Origin: Hydrogenophaga crassostreae
GTDB lineage: Bacteria; Pseudomonadota; Gammaproteobacteria; Burkholderiales; Burkholderiaceae_C
Assembly (NCBI RefSeq): GCF_001761385.1
Contig: NZ_CP017476.1
Span: 1,167,501 to 1,231,500 of the forward strand
Reading direction: 5' to 3'
DNA length: 64,000 nucleotides
Below the pieces are notes generated by a model that saw nothing but the letters and a program-made list of their open reading frames with translations, was not told the DNA's origin and did not search any database. Positions 25,125-32,549 of the stretch are shown here, piece by piece (position 1 is the stretch's first letter; every line of letters starts with the position of its first letter). Made by a program: the position numbers and the translations under genes.

Positions 25125-26744
25125 TTAGACGCCGGTGTGGAAGACCAGGCCCGCGTGTTCGCGCATGGCGTGGAACTTGATCTTGGGCCAGTTGGCCTCC
25201 ACGGCCCGCAGCGTGGCGGCATGGTCGACCAGCAACGTGGGCGCGTCCACTGCGTCCAGCGCCACCCGATGGCTGTTGGCATCAATGAACTTCTTGAGCT
25301 CGATCTCGCCGCCATCCTCGGGCGCGCAAGTCACCCAGCGCGCCACCTGATAGGGGCTGCCCATGATGCGGGCCTTGACGCCGTATTCGTGCTCCAGGCG
25401 GTGTGCCACCACTTCGAACTGCAGTTGGCCCACGGCGCCCAGCAGCAGCACCGAGCCAGCCACGGGGCGGAACACCTGGATCGCGCCTTCTTCGCCGAGC
25501 TGGGTCAGGCCTGCGCGCAGTTGCTTGGTGCGCAAAGGATCGGCCACTTCCACGCTACGGATGATCTCCGGGGCGAAAAAGGGCAGGCCGGTGAACTGAA
25601 GATTCTCGCCTTCGGTGAGCGTGTCGCCCAACTGCAGTACGCCGTGGTTCGGAATACCGATGATGTCGCCAGCAAAGGCCTCGTCCAGCAACTCGCGGCG
25701 CTGCGACAGAAATGACACCACGGTGTTGGGCCGCAGGTCTTTGCCTGAGCGCACCACCTTGATCTTCATGCCGCGCTGGAAATGACCGCTGGCCAGGCGT
25801 ACAAAGGCGATGCGGTCCCGGTGGGCCGGATCCATGTTGGCCTGAATCTTGAAGACCACACCCGTGAACTTGGGCTCTTCAGGCTTCACCACGCGCTGCA
25901 TCGCTGGCCGGTCGCCGGGTGGCGGCGCCAGGTCGACCAGCGCGTCCAGCACTTCGCGCACGCCAAAATTGTTGACGGCCGAGCCGAACAGCATGGGCGT
26001 CTGGCGCCCGGCCAGGAATTCTTCTTTGTCGAACGCGGTGGATGCACCCGCCACCAGCTCCAGTTCTTCCTTGGCCTGCTCAAAATCGCTGCCAAAGCGC
26101 TTCACGCTCTCGGGGTTGTCCAGGCCGATCAGCGCTTCTTCTTCGCCTCCGCGGCGGTCTTCGCCCGCGCTGAACACCCGCATCTGGTCGGTGCGGCGAT
26201 CGAACACGCCGCGAAACGTCTTGCCCATGCCCACCGGCCAGGTGAATGGCACCACTGTCATGCCCAGCTCGCGCTCGATTTCGTCCATCAGGTCCAGCGG
26301 CGACTGCACTTCGCGGTCCATCTTGTTCACGAAAGTGAGGATGGGCGTATTGCGGGCGCGGCACACCTGCAGCAGGCGCCGGGTTTGGGGCTCCACCCCG
26401 TTGCCCGCATCGATCACCATCAAGGCGGCATCGACGGCGGTCAAGACGCGGTAAGTGTCTTCAGAGAAGTCCTGGTGACCGGGCGTGTCAAGCAGGTTGA
26501 TCACACAGTCGCGGTATTCCATCTGCATGACCGACGATGCGACCGAAATGCCGCGCTGCTTCTCGATCTCCATCCAGTCGGAGGTCGCATGGCGCGCCGC
26601 TTTGCGGGCCTTTACGCTGCCGGCGATGTTGATGGCACCCGAGAAAAGCAACAGCTTTTCCGTGAGCGTGGTTTTACCCGCATCGGGGTGGGAAATGATG
26701 GCGAAGGTGCGCCGACGGCGCACCTGTTTGGCAATTTCGGACAT
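25125..26744 (-). CDS. prfC: Peptide chain release factor 3
   Basis: 539 residues. The GTPase domain carries ISHPDAGKTTLTEKLL (G1), RGISVASS (G2), DTPGHQDF (G3) and NKMDR (G4). The long RF3-specific middle and C-terminal domains follow (ITFAPEII-like FFAPEIIRSVEVADP, LGAVGQLQFEVVAHRLEHEYG). RF3 recycles RF1/RF2 from the ribosome after termination, at the expense of GTP. ATG 26744 is the standard start. The region upstream to 27021 holds two inverted dispersed repeats; the DUF3820 gene follows. Confidence 0.97.
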   Translation of the reverse strand: MSEIAKQVRRRRTFAIISHPDAGKTTLTEKLLLFSGAINIAGSVKARKAARHATSDWMEIEKQRGISVASSVMQMEYRDCVINLLDTPGHQDFSEDTYRVLTAVDAALMVIDAGNGVEPQTRRLLQVCRARNTPILTFVNKMDREVQSPLDLMDEIERELGMTVVPFTWPVGMGKTFRGVFDRRTDQMRVFSAGEDRRGGEEEALIGLDNPESVKRFGSDFEQAKEELELVAGASTAFDKEEFLAGRQTPMLFGSAVNNFGVREVLDALVDLAPPPGDRPAMQRVVKPEEPKFTGVVFKIQANMDPAHRDRIAFVRLASGHFQRGMKIKVVRSGKDLRPNTVVSFLSQRRELLDEAFAGDIIGIPNHGVLQLGDTLTEGENLQFTGLPFFAPEIIRSVEVADPLRTKQLRAGLTQLGEEGAIQVFRPVAGSVLLLGAVGQLQFEVVAHRLEHEYGVKARIMGSPYQVARWVTCAPEDGGEIELKKFIDANSHRVALDAVDAPTLLVDHAATLRAVEANWPKIKFHAMREHAGLVFHTGV

Positions 26745-26778
26745 AACCCGGGATTATCTCACTCACCCCTGGATACAG

Positions 26779-26855
26779 CCCGCCCCTTGCGCCGCTTCGC
26801 GTCTTGCCTCTAGGGGGGGCGAGACCAGTGCCCCGGCCAAGCCGCCTGCACGGTG
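26779..26855 (-). repeat. Dispersed GC-rich intergenic repeat, copy 2 (reverse)
   Basis: Read on the minus strand it shows GGCTTGGCCGGGGCACTGG, a C/G stem and GACGCGAAGCGGCGCAAGGG, closely like the copy at 49441. It faces copy 3 at 26917 in the opposite direction inside one 277-base gap between prfC and the RsmB-type gene. Confidence 0.75.
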
Positions 26856-26916
26856 TCCGCACGAACATGCATCGCGTTCCGGAAAAACGCTCGGAGCGAG
26901 ATGCCTGCCAGCCAGG

Positions 26917-27010
26917 ATGCCGCGGAACCGGCTTCGCCGGGCCGCCAGCATCGCCCCCTGGGGGGGTGACACCGCAGGTGGTGCGGGGGGGGAACCGGTC
27001 CAGGGGGGTG
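26917..27010 (+). repeat. Dispersed GC-rich intergenic repeat, copy 3
   Basis: Its first ~45 bases (from ATGCCGCGGAACCGGCTTC) match copy 1 at 21074 base for base as far as I can see, then a GGGGGGG stem and a GGTGGTGCGGGGGG block. It ends about 12 bases before the ATG of the methyltransferase gene and so forms part of its leader. Confidence 0.85.
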
Positions 27011-27021
27011 ACAATACGCCC

Positions 27022-28296
27022 ATGCACCCAAAAGCTCTTCTGGACGAATGCGCCAGCCTCATGGAACAGGTTTTTAAGTTCGATCACCCGGCGGATGCCG
27101 TGGTGTCGCGCTATTTCCGCGAGCACCGATCGCTCGGGCCGCGCGAGCGCGCCACCTTGTCTGACACGGTTTATGCCGCTTTGCGCGAGCGGCTCAAGTT
27201 TGAGTGGTTTGCCCGCTCGGGCAGCGGCTCCAAGTGGCGCAAGTTGTCGATCCTTGGATTTCCCGGTGATCGTGACTTCTTGAAAAGCGCCCTGACTGAT
27301 CAGGAAAAAACCTGGCTCGACCATTGCCTGAACGCTTCCGACAACGAATTGATGGCGCCCCATCGCCACAACCTGCCCGAATGGCTGGCAACGGCTTTGC
27401 GGGATCAGCTGGGGGAAGAGTTTGACGCGCTGGTGGCCAGCCTGAACAAGATGGCCGCCCTGGATCTGCGCGTGAATCTGGTGAAGAAGAAGCGCGAAGC
27501 CGTTTTGGCCGACTTGCGGCAAGCCGGCCTGGAGTGCGAACCCACGCCGTATTCGCCTCTGGGCATCCGGTTGAAGGGCAAGCCTTCGTTGGCCAAGCTG
27601 CCTTCCTTTGTGCAGGGTGACGTTGAGGTGCAAGACGAAGGCTCACAGTTGCTGGCGTTGTTGATGGACGCCAAGCGCGGAGAAATGGTGGTCGACTTTT
27701 GTGCCGGCGCGGGCGGCAAGACGTTGGCCATGGGCGCGGCCATGCGCAACAGCGGGCGCCTCTATGCGTTCGACACCTCGGCTCACCGGCTGGATGCACT
27801 CAAGCCACGTCTGGCCCGCAGTGGCTTGTCCAACGTGCACCCGGTGGCCATTGCCCACGAGCGCGACGATCGCATCAAGCGCCTGGCCGGCAAGATCGAT
27901 CGGGTGCTGGTCGACGCACCCTGTTCGGGTTTGGGAACCTTGCGGCGCAGTCCTGATCTCAAGTGGCGTCAGACACCGGCCTCGGTGGCCGCACTCGCCG
28001 AACTGCAGGCCGCGATTTTGAACAGCGCTGCGCGCCTGCTCAAGCCGGGTGGACGTTTGGTGTATGCCACCTGCAGCCCGCTGCCGCAAGAGGACGAAGC
28101 CATCGTGACAGCTTTTGGTGAAGCCCACCCCGAATTTGAACCGATGGATGTGTTTGACTTGCTGGGCAGCGTGCAAGTGGGGCAGGCCGAGGCCCTGGTG
28201 GCGGGGGCTGAGGGGCAGCGGAGCCTGCGTTTGTGGCCCCATCGACACGGTACAGACGGGTTTTTTGCCGCGGTTTGGCAGAAAAAGGCCGGATAA
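27022..28296 (+). CDS. RsmB/NOP2-type RNA (cytosine-C5) methyltransferase
   Basis: 424 residues. An N-terminal NusB-like helical domain (about residues 1-140) precedes the SAM-dependent methyltransferase. VVDFCAGAGGKTLAMGA is motif I, VDAPCSGLGTLRRSPDLKWR motif IV with its cysteine, and VYATCSPLPQEDE motif VI with the catalytic Cys. It methylates a cytosine in RNA, probably 16S rRNA as RsmB does, but rsmB in Burkholderiales is normally next to fmt, so this may be a paralogue. No strong ribosome site is seen before ATG 27022. Convergence or read-through with the desaturase downstream is unlikely given the inverted repeat between. Confidence 0.9.
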   Translation: MHPKALLDECASLMEQVFKFDHPADAVVSRYFREHRSLGPRERATLSDTVYAALRERLKFEWFARSGSGSKWRKLSILGFPGDRDFLKSALTDQEKTWLDHCLNASDNELMAPHRHNLPEWLATALRDQLGEEFDALVASLNKMAALDLRVNLVKKKREAVLADLRQAGLECEPTPYSPLGIRLKGKPSLAKLPSFVQGDVEVQDEGSQLLALLMDAKRGEMVVDFCAGAGGKTLAMGAAMRNSGRLYAFDTSAHRLDALKPRLARSGLSNVHPVAIAHERDDRIKRLAGKIDRVLVDAPCSGLGTLRRSPDLKWRQTPASVAALAELQAAILNSAARLLKPGGRLVYATCSPLPQEDEAIVTAFGEAHPEFEPMDVFDLLGSVQVGQAEALVAGAEGQRSLRLWPHRHGTDGFFAAVWQKKAG

Positions 28297-28316
28297 GGCC
28301 GGGAAATGTCCTGAAT

Positions 28317-28370
28317 TTCACCTACATGGTTGTTTGCCAGGGCGCCATCATGATGCTCCGTATAGGTGAA
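28317..28370. promoter_or_regulatory. Inverted repeat upstream of the desaturase gene, candidate operator or hairpin
   Basis: TTCACCTA at 28317-28324 is matched by TAGGTGAA at 28363-28370, with a single-base bulge if extended to AATT on each side. The 38 bases between contain the small palindrome ATCATGAT. It ends about 80 bases before the desaturase ATG. It could be a regulatory site or an mRNA fold after the methyltransferase stop. No regulator gene is adjacent. Confidence 0.4.
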
Positions 28371-28448
28371 TTGGGCCCCTCGCCTTAAAATGTCGTGTTG
28401 CCCGGGTCGCATTGGCGTGGCTTGGGCTGGCTGAATAGTAGGAACTTC

Positions 28449-29675
28449 ATGATTGCAAGCGATACCCTGACGATGTCCGACCTCTGGTTTGGAGTCGTGC
28501 AGTTTTTGTCTGATGGCCTGACCGGCGCCTCCTGGTGGCAAATCATTTTGGCCACCCTGGCGCTTACCCACGTGACCATCGCCGGTGTGACCATTTACCT
28601 GCACCGCCACCAGGCTCACCGCTCGCTGGATTTGCATCCCATTGCTTCGCATTTTTTCCGTTTCTGGATGTGGCTGACCACAGGGCAGGTGACCAAAGAG
28701 TGGGCCGCGATTCACCGCAAGCACCACGCCAAGTGTGAGCAAGCTGAAGATCCGCACAGCCCTCACGTACATGGCATTAAAACGGTGCTGCTGACCGGTG
28801 CCGAGCTGTATCGCAAAGAGTCCAAGAATCTGGAAACCATGGCGCGCTATGGCCATGGCACACCGAACGACTGGATCGAGCGAAATCTCTACACCCGTTT
28901 TTCCTGGCAAGGCGTAGGCCTGATGATGATCATCGACGTGGCTTTGTTTGGCGCGGCCGGTTTGACGGTTTGGGCTGTTCAAATGGCCTGGATCCCGATC
29001 ACTGCCGCTGGCATCATCAACGGAGCTGCCCACTATTGGGGCTACCGCAATTTTGAAGCCGCCGACGCCAGCACCAACATTTCCCCCTGGGGCATTCTGA
29101 TCGGCGGCGAGGAGCTGCACAACAACCACCACACCTACCCAACCTCGGCAAAGCTCTCGGTCAAGCCCTACGAATTTGACATCGGGTGGATGTACATCCG
29201 CATGATGGAAATGGTCGGTTTGGCCACGGTGAAGAAGACACCGCCGAAACTGGCCTTTGGCGATGTGCGCCCGGTGGCGGATGAAAAAACGCTGGAAGCC
29301 CTGATCGCACACCGCTATGAAGTGATGGCCGGTTATGCGCGCGAGATGCGGGCAGCCTGCAAGCGCGAGATGGATGTCTTGCAAGCCTGTAGCGCCGATG
29401 TGCGCGTGATGGCCACGGCGCGCCGCTGGTTGCACAGGGACGATGAAAAAGTCCCCGCAAGTGTGAAGCCGCAATTGGCACAGGCCAGGGCGGAGCATCC
29501 GGTGCTCGACAAAATGGTGACGATGCGCGAAGAGTTGCGGGCACTTTGGTCCAGCAGCCACGCCACGCGCGAGCAATTGGCGGTTGATCTGCAGGCTTGG
29601 TGCCGCCGCGCCGAAGAGAGCGGCATTGCCGCGCTGCGTGATTTTTCTATCCAGTTGCGTTCAGCGCGAGCCTGA
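28449..29675 (+). CDS. Acyl-CoA/acyl-lipid desaturase (membrane fatty acid desaturase)
   Basis: 408 residues. Three histidine boxes that bind the di-iron centre are present: HRHQAH, HRKHH and HNNHH, with two hydrophobic hairpins between (WWQIILATLALTHVTIAGV; VGLMMIIDVALFGAAGL). This is the delta-9 stearoyl-CoA desaturase type, putting a double bond into saturated acyl chains in the inner membrane. The C-terminal ~130 residues are charged and helical, longer than in the minimal family. ATG 28449 has AGGAA 5 bases upstream. Converges with rpmG across a bidirectional terminator. Confidence 0.94.
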   Translation: MIASDTLTMSDLWFGVVQFLSDGLTGASWWQIILATLALTHVTIAGVTIYLHRHQAHRSLDLHPIASHFFRFWMWLTTGQVTKEWAAIHRKHHAKCEQAEDPHSPHVHGIKTVLLTGAELYRKESKNLETMARYGHGTPNDWIERNLYTRFSWQGVGLMMIIDVALFGAAGLTVWAVQMAWIPITAAGIINGAAHYWGYRNFEAADASTNISPWGILIGGEELHNNHHTYPTSAKLSVKPYEFDIGWMYIRMMEMVGLATVKKTPPKLAFGDVRPVADEKTLEALIAHRYEVMAGYAREMRAACKREMDVLQACSADVRVMATARRWLHRDDEKVPASVKPQLAQARAEHPVLDKMVTMREELRALWSSSHATREQLAVDLQAWCRRAEESGIAALRDFSIQLRSARA

Positions 29676-29690
29676 ATCTGGCTCACCCAT

Positions 29691-29762
29691 GTGCCGCACC
29701 TTTGGTGCGTCACCCCCTCAAGGAAGGACAGCGCTGGCGGATCCGGATCGGCGGCGTTCACG
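29691..29762 (-). repeat. Dispersed GC-rich intergenic repeat, copy 4 (reverse)
   Basis: On the minus strand: GAACGCCGCCGATCCGGATC, CGCCAGCGCTG, then a CTTGAGGGGGTGACGC stem and a GGTGCGGC block. It is a more diverged member, sharing the AACGCCGCCGATC form with the copy at 39960. It lies just past the desaturase stop. Confidence 0.7.
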
Positions 29763-29923
29763 GTTAGGTCCTCTCTTTGATTGAATCCCATGGGCTCGCC
29801 TTTGCGCGAGCCCATTTGCTTTCCGGGTATGTGCGTTTTTTGAGCGACCACTTGCGGACGCTTTGAACCGTTGAAAGTAAAGCGTGCAGGGCAGCGAGCG
29901 ACTCGATCGGATTTGATTCAGGC

Positions 29924-29961
29924 AACAAAAAAACCCGCTGGATCTCAGCGGGTTTTTTGTT
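29924..29961. terminator. Bidirectional terminator between desaturase and rpmG
   Basis: CCCGCTG, a five-base GATCT loop and CAGCGGG form a 7-bp GC stem. Seven As precede it and six Ts follow it, so it works as a Rho-independent terminator on both strands. It sits 13 bases past the rpmG stop. Confidence 0.9.
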
Positions 29962-29974
29962 GGAGATTTCTGAA

Positions 29975-30145
29975 TTACTTCAGCTTGATCTCTTTGTAGT
30001 CCACGTGCTTGCGCGCTTTTGGATCAAATTTCTTGATCAGCATCTTGTCCGGCGTGGTCTTTTTGTTTTTGGTCGTGGTGTAGAAGTGGCCGGTTCCAGC
30101 AGTGGATTCCAGCTTGATCTTCTCGCGCGTGCCTTTGGTTGCCAT
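29975..30145 (-). CDS. rpmG: 50S ribosomal protein L33
   Basis: 56 residues, MATKGTREKIKLESTAG to the C-terminal YKEIKLK, the standard bacterial L33 length and sequence. The zinc-binding cysteines of some L33 forms are absent, so this is the zinc-free C-minus type. It lies 12 bases downstream of rpmB in the usual rpmB-rpmG operon and is followed by a strong terminator. Confidence 0.98.
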   Translation of the reverse strand: MATKGTREKIKLESTAGTGHFYTTTKNKKTTPDKMLIKKFDPKARKHVDYKEIKLK

Positions 30146-30157
30146 GGTGTGTGCTCC

Positions 30158-30391
30158 TTATGCCTGGCCACGTGAGCGCAGATCTGCGAGCACGGCTTCG
30201 ATGCCATTTTTGTCGATCAAACGCAGTGCAGCGCTCGAAACGCGCAGGCGCACCCAACGGTTCTCGGCTTCGACCCAGAAACGGCGGTATTGCAGGTTCG
30301 GCAGGAACCGGCGCTTGGTTTTGTTGTTGGCGTGGGAAACATTGTTTCCGACCATGGGCTTCTTGCCCGTTACGTCGCAGACGCGTGCCAT
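30158..30391 (-). CDS. rpmB: 50S ribosomal protein L28
   Basis: 77 residues. MARVCDVTGKKPMVGNNVSH and NKTKRRFLPNLQYRRFW are conserved L28 blocks. Large-subunit protein, first gene of the rpmB-rpmG operon. Only one N-terminal Cys is present, so this is not the four-cysteine zinc form. A TATAAT box on the minus strand at 30563-30568 is the most likely promoter -10. Confidence 0.98.
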   Translation of the reverse strand: MARVCDVTGKKPMVGNNVSHANNKTKRRFLPNLQYRRFWVEAENRWVRLRVSSAALRLIDKNGIEAVLADLRSRGQA

Positions 30392-30562
30392 GTGGACACT
30401 CCGATACTTGATTCACAGCCAGTTCACAAGATTCAAGGGGCTTGATGCCCGTTGGTGCCTGTTTGCCAGCCTCACCTCGCCAAAAAAAGGGTGGCGGTAA
30501 CCCTGGAGAATCTTTGCGCCATCTCGGCCCCTGACGGGCACGCAATCGCAGCAAAGCCTTGG

Positions 30563-30568
30563 ATTATA
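30563..30568 (-). promoter_or_regulatory. Candidate -10 element of the rpmB-rpmG promoter
   Basis: TATAAT on the minus strand, 172 bases before the rpmB start, in the 233-base gap after trxB. No good -35 hexamer is visible at the usual 16-18 base distance, so this is tentative. The rest of the gap shows nothing else. Confidence 0.4.
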
Positions 30569-30624
30569 GCGCGGGCAGCTATCCTGTTGGGGGAAATCCA
30601 ATCGGACAGCGTGCGCGCGCTTAT

Positions 30625-31572
30625 TCAGGCTTCGTTTTGTTCCAGGAAACGCTGCGCGTCCAATGCGGCCATGCAGCCAGTGCCGGCACTGGTGATGGCT
30701 TGCCGGTACACGTGGTCTTGCACGTCGCCTGCCGCGAACACACCGGGCACGCTGGTCATGGTGGCCATGCCTTTCAAGCCACTTTGCGTGACGATGTAGC
30801 CGTCTTTCATCTCCAGCTGGCCTTTGAAAATGTCGGTGTTGGGCTGGTGGCCGATGGCGATGAAACAGCCTTTGAGGGGGATATCCTCCGTTGTGCCGGT
30901 CTGCACATTCTTCAGGCGCATGCCCGTCACGCCCGACTGATCGCCCAGCACTTCTTCCAGTGTGCTGTGCAACTTCAGTTCAATTTTGCCTGCGGCCACT
31001 TTTTCCATCAGTTTGTCCACAAGGATGGCTTCGGCCTTGAAGGTGTCGCGGCGGTGCACGAGGTACACCTTGCTGGCGATGTTGGACAAATACAAAGCCT
31101 CTTCGACGGCGGTATTGCCGCCTCCGACCACGCTGCAAATTTCATTGCGGTAGAAGAATCCGTCGCAGGTGGCGCAAGCCGAGACGCCTTTGCCCATGAA
31201 GGCTTCTTCGGAAGGCAGGCCAATGTATTTGGCCGAGGCACCGGTGCAGAGAATCAGCGCGTCGCAGCTGTATTGCCCGCTGTCCCCGGTCAAAACAAAT
31301 GGGCGTTTGGAGAAGTCAACCGTGTTGATGTGGTCGAACACGATCTCGGTGTTGAAGCGTTCGGCGTGGGCCTGAAAGCGCTGCATCAGCTCAGGTCCCT
31401 GCACACCATCGACATCGGCCGGCCAGTTGTCGACGTCGGTGGTGGTCATCAGTTGGCCGCCCTGGGCAATGCCGGTGATCAGGAGAGGCTTCAAGTTGGC
31501 TCTGGCGGCATAGACTGCAGCGGTATAGCCTGCAGGGCCGGAGCCCAGGATAAGTACTTTGGTATGCTTCAT
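30625..31572 (-). CDS. trxB: Thioredoxin reductase
   Basis: 315 residues. FAD-binding ILGSGPAGYTAAVYAARANL opens it; the redox-active disulfide is in SACATCDGFFYR; the NADPH-binding GGGNTAVEEALYL follows; and the C-terminal FAD motif is AAGDVQDHVYRQAITSAG. It reduces thioredoxin with NADPH in the cytoplasm. ATG 31572 begins MKHTKVLILG. It diverges from the Crp/Fnr gene with a 162-base gap. Confidence 0.97.
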   Translation of the reverse strand: MKHTKVLILGSGPAGYTAAVYAARANLKPLLITGIAQGGQLMTTTDVDNWPADVDGVQGPELMQRFQAHAERFNTEIVFDHINTVDFSKRPFVLTGDSGQYSCDALILCTGASAKYIGLPSEEAFMGKGVSACATCDGFFYRNEICSVVGGGNTAVEEALYLSNIASKVYLVHRRDTFKAEAILVDKLMEKVAAGKIELKLHSTLEEVLGDQSGVTGMRLKNVQTGTTEDIPLKGCFIAIGHQPNTDIFKGQLEMKDGYIVTQSGLKGMATMTSVPGVFAAGDVQDHVYRQAITSAGTGCMAALDAQRFLEQNEA

Positions 31573-31734
31573 GGGGAAATTTTCGATGCCAATCGTTTGG
31601 CAAGTGGTTTAGAGTAGGCGCGTTTGTATGTGCAGCCACTGGTCACACTGGTTGGAGGCGACTGTCTGGTGTGCGTTTGGGTTCATTGTATGAAAGAGCG
31701 CGGCAGCAGCGGCGCGATCTGAGGAATTTGAAAA

Positions 31735-32409
31735 ATGTCTATCTTGTCCAACCTGGATTTGATTCGCCGGGTCCCTTTGTTTTCAACGCTGACGCAGGCC
31801 CAGGCTGAATCGGTTGCCGATGCGGTGATCAAAAAACGCTTCAAACGCGGGGAGTGCATCGTTGAACAAGGCAAGAAGTCAAATATGTTGGCGATTGTGC
31901 TCACCGGTCGTGCCCGGGTGGTCACCACCGACGCGCGAGGCCGCGAAGTCATTTTGGCCACGATGAACCCGGGTGACTATGTTGGCGAAATGAGTCTGAT
32001 CGACAACCAACCGCATTCTGCAACGGTTCGAGCCGAGGTGCAGACCGATGTTTTGATTTTGGGGCGTGTCGAATTTGCACGCTGCCTGCCGGAAAATACC
32101 TCGATGGCTTATGCGGTCATGAAAGGGCTGGTCCAGCGCTTGCGTCACGCTGACCGCAAGATCGAGTCGCTGGCCCTTATGGATGTGTATGGTCGCGTAG
32201 CCCGTGCATTGCTGGAGTTTGCCCAGCCCGACAAGAACGACGAACTGGTGATCCGCGACCGCGTGTCTCGCCAGGATGTGGCCAAGATGATCGGTGCGTC
32301 GCGCGAAATGGTCAGTCGCGTCATGAAGGACTTGGAGGACCGCGGGTTCATCGAGCTTCGCGAAGATGGTGTGACTGTCATCAAGGACCGCCTGAGTTCA
32401 ATTGGCTGA
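31735..32409 (+). CDS. Crp/Fnr-family transcriptional regulator
   Basis: 224 residues. An N-terminal cyclic-nucleotide-binding-like beta-barrel (residues 12-120, with GDYVGEMSLIDNQPHSATV at the phosphate-binding cassette position) is joined by a long helix to a C-terminal winged helix (VSRQDVAKMIGASREMVSRVMKDLEDRGFI). There is no N-terminal cysteine cluster, so it is not an iron-sulfur FNR. It resembles the cAMP-sensing group, and the cassette keeps GE...S...RA-type residues, so cAMP or another nucleotide may bind; unproven. It stands just upstream of ftsK, in the same direction, with 140 bases between them. Confidence 0.92.
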   Translation: MSILSNLDLIRRVPLFSTLTQAQAESVADAVIKKRFKRGECIVEQGKKSNMLAIVLTGRARVVTTDARGREVILATMNPGDYVGEMSLIDNQPHSATVRAEVQTDVLILGRVEFARCLPENTSMAYAVMKGLVQRLRHADRKIESLALMDVYGRVARALLEFAQPDKNDELVIRDRVSRQDVAKMIGASREMVSRVMKDLEDRGFIELREDGVTVIKDRLSSIG

Positions 32410-32549
32410 AGCGACCCTTTGCTCGGGGGGCTTTGATCTTGTTGGGGGCCATTCCTTGCCGACAGGTTGCTGTTACCTTTCTTCATTGACTGTCGCCTGA
32501 ACGTTGCGTCTTGCTGCGTTAAGCTTGGCGTCGCAATGACGCAAGGCTT

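Noticed and set aside
29975..30391. Zinc-binding (C+) forms of L33/L28
   Set aside because: Neither protein carries the four-cysteine zinc motif, so they are ordinary C-minus ribosomal proteins.
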